From contig JAKBRL010000004.1 of assembly GCA_021845465.1 (NCBI GenBank), positions 1-42,947 of the forward strand: a DNA stretch of 42,947 nucleotides. Reading direction: 5' to 3'. Position numbers and translations under genes: made by a program. The first letter of the stretch is position 1, and the number at the start of each line of letters is the position of its first letter. Positions 8,536-17,628 of the stretch are shown here, piece after piece. The notes beneath the pieces were generated by a model, which saw only the letters and a list, made by a program, of their open reading frames with translations, was not told the origin of the DNA and did not search any database. This stretch comes from Microcaldota archaeon. Its GTDB lineage: Archaea; Micrarchaeota; Micrarchaeia; Micrarchaeales; CABMGC01.

Positions 8536-11225
8536 TGCTGAATATCGAGAGACTTGATAAGGGAGAACTCAGGAAGGCATTCGGAAAGGACTACGACTCA
8601 TATTACTCTACAGACCTCTTCAAAAAAGAGGGTTTTAGAAGAAGATTATGCAAAATATGCGGGAAAAACTTCTGGAGCATAAGCGAGAGAGACCAGTGCG
8701 ACGATCCCGAGCATACCCCATATACATTTTTCAAGGAGTCCCCAAGGCCAATAGGCTATGTGGCCTTCTGGAAAAAATTCGCAGATTTCTTCAGCAGTAA
8801 CGGACATGCTGTAATAGACCGGTATCCTGTCGTAAGCAGATGGCGCCAGGATCTCTATTTCACAATAGCCAGCATACAAGACTTCCAGCGCATAGAGAAC
8901 GGAGCGATGTCATTTGAGTACGGCGCAAATCCTCTCATAGTGCCCCAGATATGCCTGAGATTCCCGGATATAGAAAATGTCGGAGTTACAGGAAGGCATT
9001 TCACAAGCTTTATGATGGCAGGCCAGCATGCCTTCAACTATCCTGCAGAAGGATACTGGAGAGACCGGACAATAGACCTCAACTTCAAATTTTTAACTGA
9101 AAAATTAGGAGTGAAAAAAGAGAATCTCATATACAACGAAGATGTATGGGCAATGGGCGATTTCTCAGAATTCGGCCCATGCCTCGAAAGCTTTTCCAAC
9201 GGTGTAGAGCTTGTAAACAGCGTATTCACACAGTTCGAAGCTCATCAAGGCAAACCCAGGGAACTGCCAAGCATGGTTGTAGATGTAGGATGGGGATTCG
9301 AGAGATTGCTCTGGTTTTATACCGGGTTTGACAATGCATACGATGCCGTATTTCACTCCGTTATAGAGCAATCCAAGTCCAAGCTTCCATTTGAACTTGA
9401 AAAAGAGCATTTCAAGAAATTTGCAGAGTATTCAAGCGAGCTCGATGTCACAGAACAGGGAAATTATAACAAGAAGGTATCGGCAATCCTTGCAAAGACA
9501 GGCATATCGGAAAAAGAGTATGGGAAAAAGATAAAGCCGATGCAGTCTTTCTATGCTGTACTCGACCATGCAAGAACATTGCTATTTGCAATATCAGACG
9601 GAGCGCTTCCTTCAAACATAGGCGGAGGCTACAATCTGCGTGTAATAATGCGCAGAGCATTATCCTTTATCAAAAAATATGAGATGGACTTCAGCATAGA
9701 GGAGATAGCCGCAATCCATGCGCGGGATCTCAAAGGCCTTTATCCTGAACTCGGAGAGAATCTCGATATACTCTCGGAAGTTGCCTCGATAGAAGAGAAG
9801 CGTTATCTGCATACAACCGAGAATGCAAACAGGATAATACAGAATCTAGTTCAGAAGAATGCTAAGATCGGCAGGGAAGAGCTGAAGACCTTATACGAGA
9901 GCAACGGGATAACGCCTGAGCTGCTGGCATCAGCAGCATCAGAGAGCGGTTTGGTGATTGAGATGCCTGAAGGGGCATACGCAGATCTGTTAAAAAGCGA
10001 TTTCGCGGATAAAAAGAAGACATCTAAGATATCTGCGGATATAGAAGGCCTTCCAGCAACAGAGACGCTATATTACTCGATGGTTACCGAATCAGAATCG
10101 CTTATACTGCATTCTGAAAAGAATATTATTGTCCTGGACTCTACTCCTTTTTATCCTGAAGGTGGAGGCCAAGAGGCAGACCACGGCTCAATAAATGGTT
10201 TTGAAGTAACAGATGTCCAAAAGATAGGCAATGTCATAGTCCATATAATGAAGGATTCAATTGAAGGAAATCCTAAGCTCTCGAAAGGTTCCGGTGCCAT
10301 ATGCAAAGTAGATACGGAAAGGAGGAATAGGCTCATGGCTCATCACACATCAACCCATCTGATGAGTGCTGCCGCAAGGCATATACTCGGAAAACATGCG
10401 TGGCAGGAAGGAACAAGGAAATCCTTTGACAAAGCCCATATAGACGTATCTCATTATGACAAGCTTGAAGAGCCTCAGATATCTGCAATGGAGCAGTATG
10501 TAAACTCAGTAATAACAAACGGCATGAAGGTAACCATAGAATACATGGAGAGGGGCAAGACAGAAAGCGAGTATGGCTTCTCAATCTATCAGGGGCATGG
10601 AATGCCGACTAAGACGATGCGCATGGTTATAATACGTGACCTGAATGGAAATCTGATAGATGCAGAGGCATGTGGAGGTCTTCACGTATCAGGAAAGGAG
10701 TACTCTGTAGGTATTGTCAAAATAATAAACACTTCAAGAATACACGACGGAGTAGACCGTATAGAGTTCACAGCCGGAAATGCTGCCCTGGATTATTTCA
10801 GAATGGAGCAGAACGAACTCTTCAAGACAGCCAAGATACTCAATTCGGATCCATTCGGCATATCGGAGAAAAGCTCAAAGCTGAAAGAGGAAAACAAAAA
10901 ACTTCTAAAAGGATTCACAGACGCAAATGAACGCGTCGCAATCCTGATCTCTGAAGAGATATACTCAAAACATATAAAAGGCTCAGGCGCTTCGGAAATT
11001 TCTGTTGAAATAGATGAGCCTCTCGAAATAATCAGAAGGGCAATCTCAGCCCTTGTAGAAAAGAACCCAGGCATAACTGCAATGGCTACAAACAGAAGTG
11101 GTGAAGTAATCTGCATGGCAGGCTCGGATTCTAAGCGGAGCGCAATAGATCTGATACGGGAAAAGCACGGTACAAAATTCAAAGGAGGCGGATCAAAAGC
11201 ATTCGCCCAGGGTATTCTAACATAA
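8535..11225 (+). CDS. alaS: Alanyl-tRNA synthetase, archaeal type
   Basis: 896 residues; charges tRNA-Ala. The N-terminal region has an archaeal-specific zinc-like part (CKICGKNFW, residues about 36-44, then DQCDDPEH), followed by the class II catalytic domain (GHAVIDRYPVVSRWR; GGGYNLRVIMRRAL). The editing domain carries the zinc ligands His604 and His608 (HHTSTH) and Cys713 and His717 (CGGLH). The C-terminal segment is short, ending in a Gly-rich GGGSKAFAQG. The start at 8535 overlaps the nuclease stop (TAATG); an upstream in-frame start at 8466 lies inside the nuclease gene and is rejected. CDP-archaeol synthase follows after 13 bases. Confidence 0.97.
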   Translation: MLNIERLDKGELRKAFGKDYDSYYSTDLFKKEGFRRRLCKICGKNFWSISERDQCDDPEHTPYTFFKESPRPIGYVAFWKKFADFFSSNGHAVIDRYPVVSRWRQDLYFTIASIQDFQRIENGAMSFEYGANPLIVPQICLRFPDIENVGVTGRHFTSFMMAGQHAFNYPAEGYWRDRTIDLNFKFLTEKLGVKKENLIYNEDVWAMGDFSEFGPCLESFSNGVELVNSVFTQFEAHQGKPRELPSMVVDVGWGFERLLWFYTGFDNAYDAVFHSVIEQSKSKLPFELEKEHFKKFAEYSSELDVTEQGNYNKKVSAILAKTGISEKEYGKKIKPMQSFYAVLDHARTLLFAISDGALPSNIGGGYNLRVIMRRALSFIKKYEMDFSIEEIAAIHARDLKGLYPELGENLDILSEVASIEEKRYLHTTENANRIIQNLVQKNAKIGREELKTLYESNGITPELLASAASESGLVIEMPEGAYADLLKSDFADKKKTSKISADIEGLPATETLYYSMVTESESLILHSEKNIIVLDSTPFYPEGGGQEADHGSINGFEVTDVQKIGNVIVHIMKDSIEGNPKLSKGSGAICKVDTERRNRLMAHHTSTHLMSAAARHILGKHAWQEGTRKSFDKAHIDVSHYDKLEEPQISAMEQYVNSVITNGMKVTIEYMERGKTESEYGFSIYQGHGMPTKTMRMVIIRDLNGNLIDAEACGGLHVSGKEYSVGIVKIINTSRIHDGVDRIEFTAGNAALDYFRMEQNELFKTAKILNSDPFGISEKSSKLKEENKKLLKGFTDANERVAILISEEIYSKHIKGSGASEISVEIDEPLEIIRRAISALVEKNPGITAMATNRSGEVICMAGSDSKRSAIDLIREKHGTKFKGGGSKAFAQGILT

Positions 11226-11238
11226 AGGTGGGTCTCTC

Positions 11239-11739
11239 TTGGGAATTGACGTATACTCCCTATTTCTGTACCCTCTAATATACATATGGCCGGCATATGT
11301 AGCAAACGGTGCTCCTGTACTTTTCGGAGGCGGAAAGCCTATCGACATGGGCCGCAAGTTTAAGGGCAGGCCTATATTCGGCAGCCATAAAACAATACGA
11401 GGTCTCTTCGCAGGCCTTGCAGCAGGCTTCTTAATGGCTTACCTGGAGCATTTTGCATTTCCATACATGCTTGAAGCCGGAATACTATTAAGTATTGGTG
11501 CAATGTTCGGTGATCTTCTAGGAAGCTTTATAAAACGCAGAATAGCAAAAGCAGAAGGCACAAAGATGCTCCTTCTCGACCAGTACCCATTCGTCATATT
11601 TGCAATGCTGTTCGCATTTCCCATAGGGGAATTCCCTTCGCTTCCAGGAATAATATTCATACTTATACTTACTGGAGTACTGCATGTTCTTACGAACCTA
11701 GGCGCACATAAGATGAATCTAAAAAAGGTGCCCTGGTAA
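11239..11739 (+). CDS. carS: CDP-archaeol synthase (CarS), TTG start
   Basis: 166-residue integral membrane enzyme of the CarS/DUF46 family, which transfers CMP from CTP to unsaturated archaetidic acid in ether-lipid synthesis. Visible family signatures are the N-terminal PAYVANGAPVLFGGGKPID, the FGSHKTIRG segment, GAMFGDLLGSFIKRR, and the LLLDQYPF loop. About five membrane helices, with usual family length. The start is a TTG with a good purine-rich site (AAAGGTGGG at 11224-11232) six bases upstream. It directly follows alaS, probably in one transcript with it and the nuclease. Confidence 0.92.
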   Translation: MGIDVYSLFLYPLIYIWPAYVANGAPVLFGGGKPIDMGRKFKGRPIFGSHKTIRGLFAGLAAGFLMAYLEHFAFPYMLEAGILLSIGAMFGDLLGSFIKRRIAKAEGTKMLLLDQYPFVIFAMLFAFPIGEFPSLPGIIFILILTGVLHVLTNLGAHKMNLKKVPW

Positions 11740-11792
11740 AACCTACTGATTTCATATAGTATTGAAACTCCAGACCTTCTGCATTCATCGAT

Positions 11793-13286
11793 TCAAAGAA
11801 TCCATATCCAGGGCAGCATCAGAACAATTATGGCTATTATCATCAGCCAGCCTAGTATGTGAAGCTTCTTCTTGCTCTTAATCCTGTTTTTGTAGACTCT
11901 CCATCCATCGAAAGCAGGGAGTGGGAGAAGGTTCATTCCTCCAACAAAGAAATTAAGTACGAAAGTTATGACGAAGAAAGAGTAGAGGAAATCCACGACT
12001 CCGGGAAGCGCACCTCCGCTTTTCGGTATCTCCGACTGCTGGACCAAGACTCCTATCTTTCCCGTTGCATTTGTATCGAAAGTATAATTTCCTTTATTAG
12101 TGCTTACTCTAACAATAGCATAAGGAGTAAAGTTTCTTGCTGCATAATCTACACTTTCAATGCTATTAACGGGATAGCCGTTCCAGGAATTTATGACAGA
12201 ACCTGTTTTTATCACACCATATGCCGGGTATCCCTGAACAGTTCCTGCAATCACCACTCCCTGCTTGAAAAATACCGGAATTGCATATATTATCATCAAG
12301 GCAGTAAGCGCAAAAAATAGGAATGTCATGATAAAATTAGAAGAGACCCCGGCAACGAATATTCCATTCTGTTTCCTCTTCTCCAGTTTTTCCACCTGCT
12401 TTTCATCAGGCTCTACAAACGCACCTACGGGTATTATACCAAAGGGCAGTATTCCCATGCTCTTAAGTTTTATCTTAGATACCCGTGCAAGTATACCATG
12501 TGAAAACTCATGTACTACAAGTACCACTGCAAGTGCAAGTATCCCAGAAAAGAGGGGAAGCGTAAGCCCGGGAATTATGGGAGCAATTCCCGGAACCTGG
12601 CTGCTGAGATTTGCATAGCTGCTTGTATTTCCAGTCACTACTGCCTTTGAAACAGCAGAAAGTATAGTATACAATATATCAAATGCTGAAAATCCAAGCA
12701 GTGCTATCATAAATAAGAGCACTCCTCCGAATATGCTGATTACAAGCAATGCCAATATAGCATATGAAAATCCCAGTTGAAGAAATCCTGGGCCTGAAAA
12801 CTTCGGCAGGTTCACTCCCGGTATATTCAGGAAGCTTAGGATCAGCCACATGTTTGGAAGAATTACAAGCACCATTACGGCTATCGCCGCCAGCCCTAAG
12901 ATAAGAGTCTTTTTGCCTATTCTCCTATCAAAGATAAGATATGACATCAATCCGAAGCTTAGAACAGCGCCCCAGTCGGCCATTCCTTCCCAGAAGCTAC
13001 CTCCCTTTCTCGCGAGCCAATCTATGAAGCCTAGCCCTCTCTTGCTTTTAAGCATATAAACTCCATAAGCCCCTTCAAGCCCATTCGCCTTCATAATGGC
13101 CTGGCCAGAAACAACAAGCAAGACAAGTGAGACTACCAGGCTGAACCCCACTGGAAAGCTGCTATAATAAAGAAAGACGAGTCCGATAAGGCAGCCTATG
13201 CTGAAGAACAGCGTTATGAATACGCGCATGGGCTTATTCCTTTCAGCATTCCTCTCAGCGCTTCTTTTTTTAGACATTCCAGGCAT
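11793..13286 (-). CDS. Site-2-protease-family membrane metalloprotease
   Basis: 497 residues, about eight to ten membrane helices. The intramembrane zinc site is HEFSH (His259, Glu260, His263), with the third ligand in LLPLPAFDG (Asp460). A PDZ-like segment lies between them (about 335-425: YPAYGVIKTGSVINSWNGYP). The long hydrophobic N-terminal region (about 20-200) is typical of large archaeal S2P homologues. Such enzymes cleave membrane-bound regulators or signal-peptide remnants; the substrate here is unknown. The gene converges on carS with a 53-base gap. Confidence 0.9.
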   Translation of the reverse strand: MPGMSKKRSAERNAERNKPMRVFITLFFSIGCLIGLVFLYYSSFPVGFSLVVSLVLLVVSGQAIMKANGLEGAYGVYMLKSKRGLGFIDWLARKGGSFWEGMADWGAVLSFGLMSYLIFDRRIGKKTLILGLAAIAVMVLVILPNMWLILSFLNIPGVNLPKFSGPGFLQLGFSYAILALLVISIFGGVLLFMIALLGFSAFDILYTILSAVSKAVVTGNTSSYANLSSQVPGIAPIIPGLTLPLFSGILALAVVLVVHEFSHGILARVSKIKLKSMGILPFGIIPVGAFVEPDEKQVEKLEKRKQNGIFVAGVSSNFIMTFLFFALTALMIIYAIPVFFKQGVVIAGTVQGYPAYGVIKTGSVINSWNGYPVNSIESVDYAARNFTPYAIVRVSTNKGNYTFDTNATGKIGVLVQQSEIPKSGGALPGVVDFLYSFFVITFVLNFFVGGMNLLPLPAFDGWRVYKNRIKSKKKLHILGWLMIIAIIVLMLPWIWIL

Positions 13287-13573
13287 TTAATCCTCTTTGT
13301 ATAATAAATCATCTCTGTATAATAAATATTCCCAAGCAATCTTCAAATCCCAGAACTTCCTGAAAAATATCCTACAGGGAAACTTCACTGCAAAATCAAT
13401 ATCTGGTAATGATTGCACCATCATTAATTTAAACGTATTATATCTGGAATGAGGGAAGCGGTGGTGATTAATCTTATGTTTACCAAATCTAACTATCAAC
13501 TCCAGAGATCCACACTCAGTATTATAAACTCTCAAGACAATTATATTTGCATAACCAAATTGGGGATGTTTTT
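13287..13573. other. Divergent intergenic region upstream of the S2P and MBF1 genes
   Basis: 287 bases with no convincing gene. A short direct repeat (CTCTGTATAATAAAT-like, near 13309-13330) sits just upstream of the protease start. A GGGGATG ribosome-binding site (13562-13568) precedes the MBF1 ATG. An 82-codon minus-strand frame crossing most of the region has no recognisable protein character. Confidence 0.35.
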
Positions 13574-14053
13574 ATGTACGACTGTGAAATCTGCGGCAAA
13601 AAAACCGAGGTACTATATGTTATAGATGTGGAAGGCGCACAGCTTTCTGTCTGCGCTTCATGTTCAAGAGGCAATCCCGTAATAGACGAAATAGGAATCA
13701 AGAAGGAGACAATAAGAGGCAAGAAGGTTTTTGCCGGCAGGAAGCAGCGTATAGAAGCGGCTGAACTGGTTGACGATTACGGGGAGAGGATAAGAAAAGC
13801 AAGAGAAGGAATGAAGATAGACCTCAAGGTTCTGGGAGAGATGATTAATGAGAAGCACAGCACTCTTCTGCGTGTAGAAGAAGGCAAGATGCCTCCTGAC
13901 ATAAACCTGACAGCAAAGCTTGAGAAGGCGCTCGGCATAAAGCTTGCATCAGCAGAAGAAGATCGCGAAGGGCCAAAGTTATCCAAATCAGGTCCTATAA
14001 CTCTTGGGGACGCAATGATAAAGAAGGCACCAAAACCAAAAGATGAAATTTGA
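13574..14053 (+). CDS. Multiprotein bridging factor MBF1-like regulator
   Basis: 159 residues in the archaeal MBF1 layout. An N-terminal zinc ribbon (Cys4, Cys7, Cys27, Cys30) is followed by a basic linker and a Cro/C1-type helix-turn-helix (about 77-130: IRKAREGMKIDLKVLGEMIN ... TLLRVEEGKMPPDINLTAKLEKALGI), then a short tail ending GDAMIKKAPKPKDEI. Archaeal MBF1 associates with ribosomes and may link transcription and translation. The ATG at 13574 is preceded by GGGGATG; an upstream TTG at 13547 lacks this support. The stop overlaps the FEN1 start (TGATG), so translation of the two is probably coupled. Confidence 0.92.
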   Translation: MYDCEICGKKTEVLYVIDVEGAQLSVCASCSRGNPVIDEIGIKKETIRGKKVFAGRKQRIEAAELVDDYGERIRKAREGMKIDLKVLGEMINEKHSTLLRVEEGKMPPDINLTAKLEKALGIKLASAEEDREGPKLSKSGPITLGDAMIKKAPKPKDEI

Positions 14054-15114
14054 TGTCAGTAGATCTTGGCAAGTTCGTATCAGAAATCAAGCACAAAATA
14101 TCATTCGAGGAGCTTTCCGGAAAGTCCATAGCTGTAGACGCATTCAATACGATATATCAATTCCTCTCGATAATACGCCAGCCGGACGGAACTCCACTTA
14201 CAGACCTTAAAGGCAGGACTACCAGCCATCTCTCAGGACTTTTCTACAGAAATCTAAACTTAATAGAGCATGGAATAAAGCCTATCTACGTATTTGATGG
14301 AATGCCCCCACATCTCAAAAGGAGAACTCTTGAAGCCAGGATGAGCAGAAGAAAGGAGGCATTCGAGGCATGGGAAAAGGCAAAAGCAGAAGGGCTCACC
14401 GAAGAGGCAAGGATAAAGGCCACAGCGAGCACCAAGATAAACAAAGAGATAATAGACAGCTCAAAAACGCTACTGACTTACATGGGCATACCATTCATAC
14501 AGGCGCCAGGAGAAGGCGAGGCACAGGCAGCTTCTCTTGTCAGGAGCGGTCTGGTATATGCACTCACAAGCCAGGATTACGACTCATTTCTCTTCGGTGC
14601 AGAAACAGTGATAAGGAACTTTGCGATTACAGGCAAGCGTAAACTTCCAAGGCAAAACATATATGTAAACATAGATCTCGAAAGAATTTATCTCAAGGAT
14701 CTTCTAGACAGCCTTAAGCTGAACCGCGAACAACTGATAATCCTGGGAATGCTTGTAGGTACCGACTTCAATGAAGGAATAGAAAAAATAGGACCAAAAA
14801 CAGCATTGAAAATAGTCTCGGAGTACAAAACCATGGATAATATAATGGGGTATGTAAAGAAAAAATATGAAACATGGTTCGACGTGGATCCTTATGAGGT
14901 TATAAACATATTCGAAAAGCCAGATGTCAGGGAGATAAGCATGCAGGAATTCGAGAATCTTAAGGAGAAAAGCTCCCCTGACATGGATTCAATGATAAAA
15001 TTTATGTGTGATGATTATGGATTTTCAAAAGAAAGGATAACAAAGTCTTCCGAAAGAATATTCGAATCAAGGAAAAAGGAGAACCAGAAGGGAATAGGAC
15101 TCTGGATGAAATAA
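14053..15114 (+). CDS. fen: Flap endonuclease 1
   Basis: 353 residues; removes 5' flaps during Okazaki fragment maturation and repair. All metal ligands are in place: Asp29 (AVDAFN), Asp82 (VFDG), Glu154 and Glu156 (GEGEAQ), Asp175 and Asp177 (SQDYDS) and Asp238 (GTDFNEG). The helix-hairpin-helix is IEKIGPKTAL. The C-terminal end, QKGIGLWMK, looks like a degenerate PCNA-interacting box (Q-x-x-I-x-x-W-M). The ATG at 14053 overlaps the MBF1 stop by one base. Confidence 0.97.
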   Translation: MSVDLGKFVSEIKHKISFEELSGKSIAVDAFNTIYQFLSIIRQPDGTPLTDLKGRTTSHLSGLFYRNLNLIEHGIKPIYVFDGMPPHLKRRTLEARMSRRKEAFEAWEKAKAEGLTEEARIKATASTKINKEIIDSSKTLLTYMGIPFIQAPGEGEAQAASLVRSGLVYALTSQDYDSFLFGAETVIRNFAITGKRKLPRQNIYVNIDLERIYLKDLLDSLKLNREQLIILGMLVGTDFNEGIEKIGPKTALKIVSEYKTMDNIMGYVKKKYETWFDVDPYEVINIFEKPDVREISMQEFENLKEKSSPDMDSMIKFMCDDYGFSKERITKSSERIFESRKKENQKGIGLWMK

Positions 15115-15240
15115 TGCAAAGGCATGTTTTCGAAAACGGACGATGCCTGAAATTGCAGTATCCTGATCAACTCCCATAAAACAAAGTGCAAATATTAATT
15201 CTTTATAAACCTGCCGGGCTTTAAATTAAAAAACCTATAT

Positions 15241-15255
15241 ACTTAACTTCGCCAC
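15241..15255 (+). repeat. Left terminal inverted repeat of the 409-bp element
   Basis: ACTTAACTTCGCCAC is the exact reverse complement of 15635-15649. Outside the repeat, TAT adjoins each end (left ...CTATAT, right TATAAC...), compatible with a short A/T target duplication. Confidence 0.7.
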
Positions 15256-15382
15256 TTTGAGCAGTGAAGTCTCTAACTTTTTGACCTAGTTCGATTCGCC
15301 AAATACGTTTTACCAGCGCAGATTGAAGTTTTTATCACCAGATCTGAGCGGAAAACCGCCTTAATTGGTGGTGAAAGATTGC

Positions 15383-15577
15383 TTACGACCCTGATTCTGA
15401 ACACATTTTGTGGACAGATACCCTATGCGTGAGTCTGTTGTTCAGATGCATTTTCACTCTTCTAACGAAATCCTTCGATTCGCCTATGTCGGAGAAGAGT
15501 TCCGTTATCAGACCATATTCTTTTTCTACTTTGTCAATCGATGCTATACCGCCCAGTGGCGTCGTAATGTTCTTCAT
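15383..15577 (-). pseudogene. Truncated transposase N-terminus
   Basis: 64 codons from ATG 15577 to a TAA. The first about 55 residues read like the N-terminal part of an insertion-sequence transposase; the catalytic core is missing and nothing transposase-like continues to the left repeat. It lies wholly within the 409-bp inverted-repeat element, in the orientation expected of its transposase. Family assignment is uncertain. Confidence 0.5.
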
Positions 15578-15634
15578 GTTTATCTATGAAAACATTGTCA
15601 TGGGCACTTAAAAATCAGTCAGATTAGGAACTAC

Positions 15635-15649
15635 GTGGCGAAGTTAAGT
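15635..15649 (-). repeat. Right terminal inverted repeat of the 409-bp element
   Basis: GTGGCGAAGTTAAGT, exact reverse complement of 15241-15255. It lies 18 bases before the stop of the PEP-synthase-like gene, so the insertion just missed that coding region. Confidence 0.7.
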
Positions 15650-15666
15650 TATAACTCTCAGGCCGT

Positions 15667-17607
15667 TTATTTATGCTTGCATAATTCCCACAGTTTACAA
15701 AAAGACTCAGGCATGCGTATACTGTTCTTCTTCATTGTAACATATATGTCCTCTATAAGATGAACGGTGTTATCACCTATCTTATGTAATGGATGATGCT
15801 GATCTAGATTTATTTTATAGACATATCTGCGCAGTTTCGATTTTTTACGTTCATTCAGCTTTTCGAGAAAAGCGTTTTCTGTACTATCCCTAAGCATTAC
15901 ATTGCTGGCTATCCCCCAATACGAAAATGCATAATAAGAATAACGTAGTGCTTCCATGATGGCTTTAGTACTGCCATCATTTTCATTTTGCTTATATTCA
16001 ATATATCTAAGCTCAGATTTCATATAATAAATACTTGCAAGCTTAAGAAATCTGCTTATTGTATGGTCTATTTTACTTATATCAAGGGAATCTACTGTTT
16101 TTACGCCCATACGAATATCTTTCTTGATTTTTTTATCACAATCGGATGTCTCTAGCAGAATCCAATATCTCTGCCATACATCTATATTGCCGTTTAGGAC
16201 AGGCATCCCGAATTTTTGATGAATGTTTTTAACAATCTTCCTAATCTCTTCATGCACTGAAGGATTGTAGTGTAAAACTACCACATCGCTATCTCTTTCT
16301 ACCACTAGTGTATTTCCATCAGTCTCAGACATACTTAACTTGTCAGGCTTAGGATACGCGGCTTTAAAAGTATTATCTGCCACTAACCCTTTTCTATCAA
16401 GAAAAGTCACAGCGCCAGAGTTCCCATCTATCCGGATTCGTTCCGATTGTTTTATTATCCGAGTGGCATTATTTAATCCGGCGATACACGGTACCTTATA
16501 TTCCCGTGCCAAAATCGCTACATGCGAAGTTATACCTGCAAGCTCAAGAATGACTCCGCCAAAATCTTTTATTATTTGCGAATCTTCTATAGGCAAATCC
16601 CCTGCTACAAGTATCTTATCCTTGCCCCCACGCAGATTACCGGATTTCTCAGAATCATATATGATTGCTTCTCCAGAACACCTACCTTCACTTACGCCCA
16701 GGCAATTAAATGACTGGTTGCCATAGCTTACTGGGATTGTTGTTGTAAGCTCCCTAGCCTGTAACAAAAATGGTCCGTCGCAGGTATATGCCCACTCGAT
16801 GTCCAAAGGAAACATCTTGTTTCCGATGCTCTTCATTAATCTTATTATGTCATCGATTTCAAAATCAAACAACACGCTCTTTAAACCTTCAGCGTTGTAC
16901 CTTAGGATGTCTCTAGATTTAATATTTATTATATATGTATCATGTTTTTCTGAGCCCGCAGTTATGCCTGAGGGGTTATTCGCTACCGCTTCTATAACAC
17001 AGTATTTATCAGCCTCTTTTTCAAAAAAGAACCCTACACCATATTTTGCATTTGGGATAAATTTCTGCACTATACATGCTATCTCAATTTCTTCAATGTT
17101 TATTCCATTTTCCATAATATATCTAATGGCCCGTGGACTAAAAACTGATTTAAACACATTCTTAATGGCCATTATAACATCTGCCGGTCTCACATCTAGG
17201 AACGAATCAAATATGCCTGCAAAGCTTCTGATTGATGAATCCTCCTGAGTGGCCGAACTTCTTACGACTAAATGTTCTCCTATGCGCTTAACGCTGTCTA
17301 ATATTTCACCCTGTATCTGTGCTTCAAGTTCAATATTCTGAAAACATTCTGATATCTTAGCTGAATATGCAACTTTAGACAGTTTATCATTTGCATACAG
17401 TCTTGCATATTTGAATATGCCACTATCAGACAAGGACTTTCTTAAAGAATCATATACGTATGTCGTCACTACAAATCCTTTGGGTATCTTTGCAATTTTT
17501 ATAAATTTTACCAGGTTATATGCTTTATTTCCCACTACTTTTGGATCTAGAACTCCAGTAGCTGCATTCAGCTCTAAACAATATTCTTCCATAAAAATCA
17601 GCGACAC
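15667..17607 (-). CDS. PEP-synthase-like phosphotransferase lacking the PEP-binding barrel
   Basis: 646 residues. Residues about 20-290 form a PEP synthase/PPDK-type ATP-grasp domain (VVRSSATQEDSS ... SFAGIFDSFLDV at 114-139; PLDIEWAY and FLLQAREL at about 267-287). Residues about 330-415 are the swivelling phosphohistidine domain (GITSHVAILAREYKVPCIAG, with His362). The C-terminal about 230 residues are helical and unfamiliar and replace the expected PEP/pyruvate barrel. Known relatives with altered acceptor domains phosphorylate other small molecules (rifampicin phosphotransferase, phenylphosphate synthase), so ATP-dependent phosphorylation of an unknown substrate is inferred. The start is GTG 17607 or ATG 17592. 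The SPASM-domain frame lies 21 bases upstream on the same strand. Confidence 0.8.
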   Translation of the reverse strand: MSLIFMEEYCLELNAATGVLDPKVVGNKAYNLVKFIKIAKIPKGFVVTTYVYDSLRKSLSDSGIFKYARLYANDKLSKVAYSAKISECFQNIELEAQIQGEILDSVKRIGEHLVVRSSATQEDSSIRSFAGIFDSFLDVRPADVIMAIKNVFKSVFSPRAIRYIMENGINIEEIEIACIVQKFIPNAKYGVGFFFEKEADKYCVIEAVANNPSGITAGSEKHDTYIINIKSRDILRYNAEGLKSVLFDFEIDDIIRLMKSIGNKMFPLDIEWAYTCDGPFLLQARELTTTIPVSYGNQSFNCLGVSEGRCSGEAIIYDSEKSGNLRGGKDKILVAGDLPIEDSQIIKDFGGVILELAGITSHVAILAREYKVPCIAGLNNATRIIKQSERIRIDGNSGAVTFLDRKGLVADNTFKAAYPKPDKLSMSETDGNTLVVERDSDVVVLHYNPSVHEEIRKIVKNIHQKFGMPVLNGNIDVWQRYWILLETSDCDKKIKKDIRMGVKTVDSLDISKIDHTISRFLKLASIYYMKSELRYIEYKQNENDGSTKAIMEALRYSYYAFSYWGIASNVMLRDSTENAFLEKLNERKKSKLRRYVYKINLDQHHPLHKIGDNTVHLIEDIYVTMKKNSIRMPESFCKLWELCKHK

Positions 17608-17628
17608 TTTTATTTGCTCTAAGTACTA

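Larger units (their letters stand above)
15241..15649. mobile_element. Internally deleted transposon (MITE-like), 409 bp
   Basis: A stretch between FEN1 and the PEP-synthase-like gene bounded by 15-bp perfect inverted repeats. Inside it, reading leftward from the right end, lies a 64-codon frame (15383-15577) that looks like the N-terminus of a DDE transposase (GGIASIDKVEKEYGLITELF ... KMHLNNRLTHRVSVHKM), cut short by a stop. The start lies about 60 bases inside the right repeat, as expected for a transposase gene, so the element looks like a non-autonomous deletion derivative. The IS family is not determined; IS4/IS5-like is a guess. Confidence 0.65.

Noticed and set aside
13287..13535. 82-codon minus-strand frame upstream of the site-2 protease
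   Set aside because: No protein-family character, no ribosome-binding site, and it covers most of a divergent promoter region; treated as non-coding.
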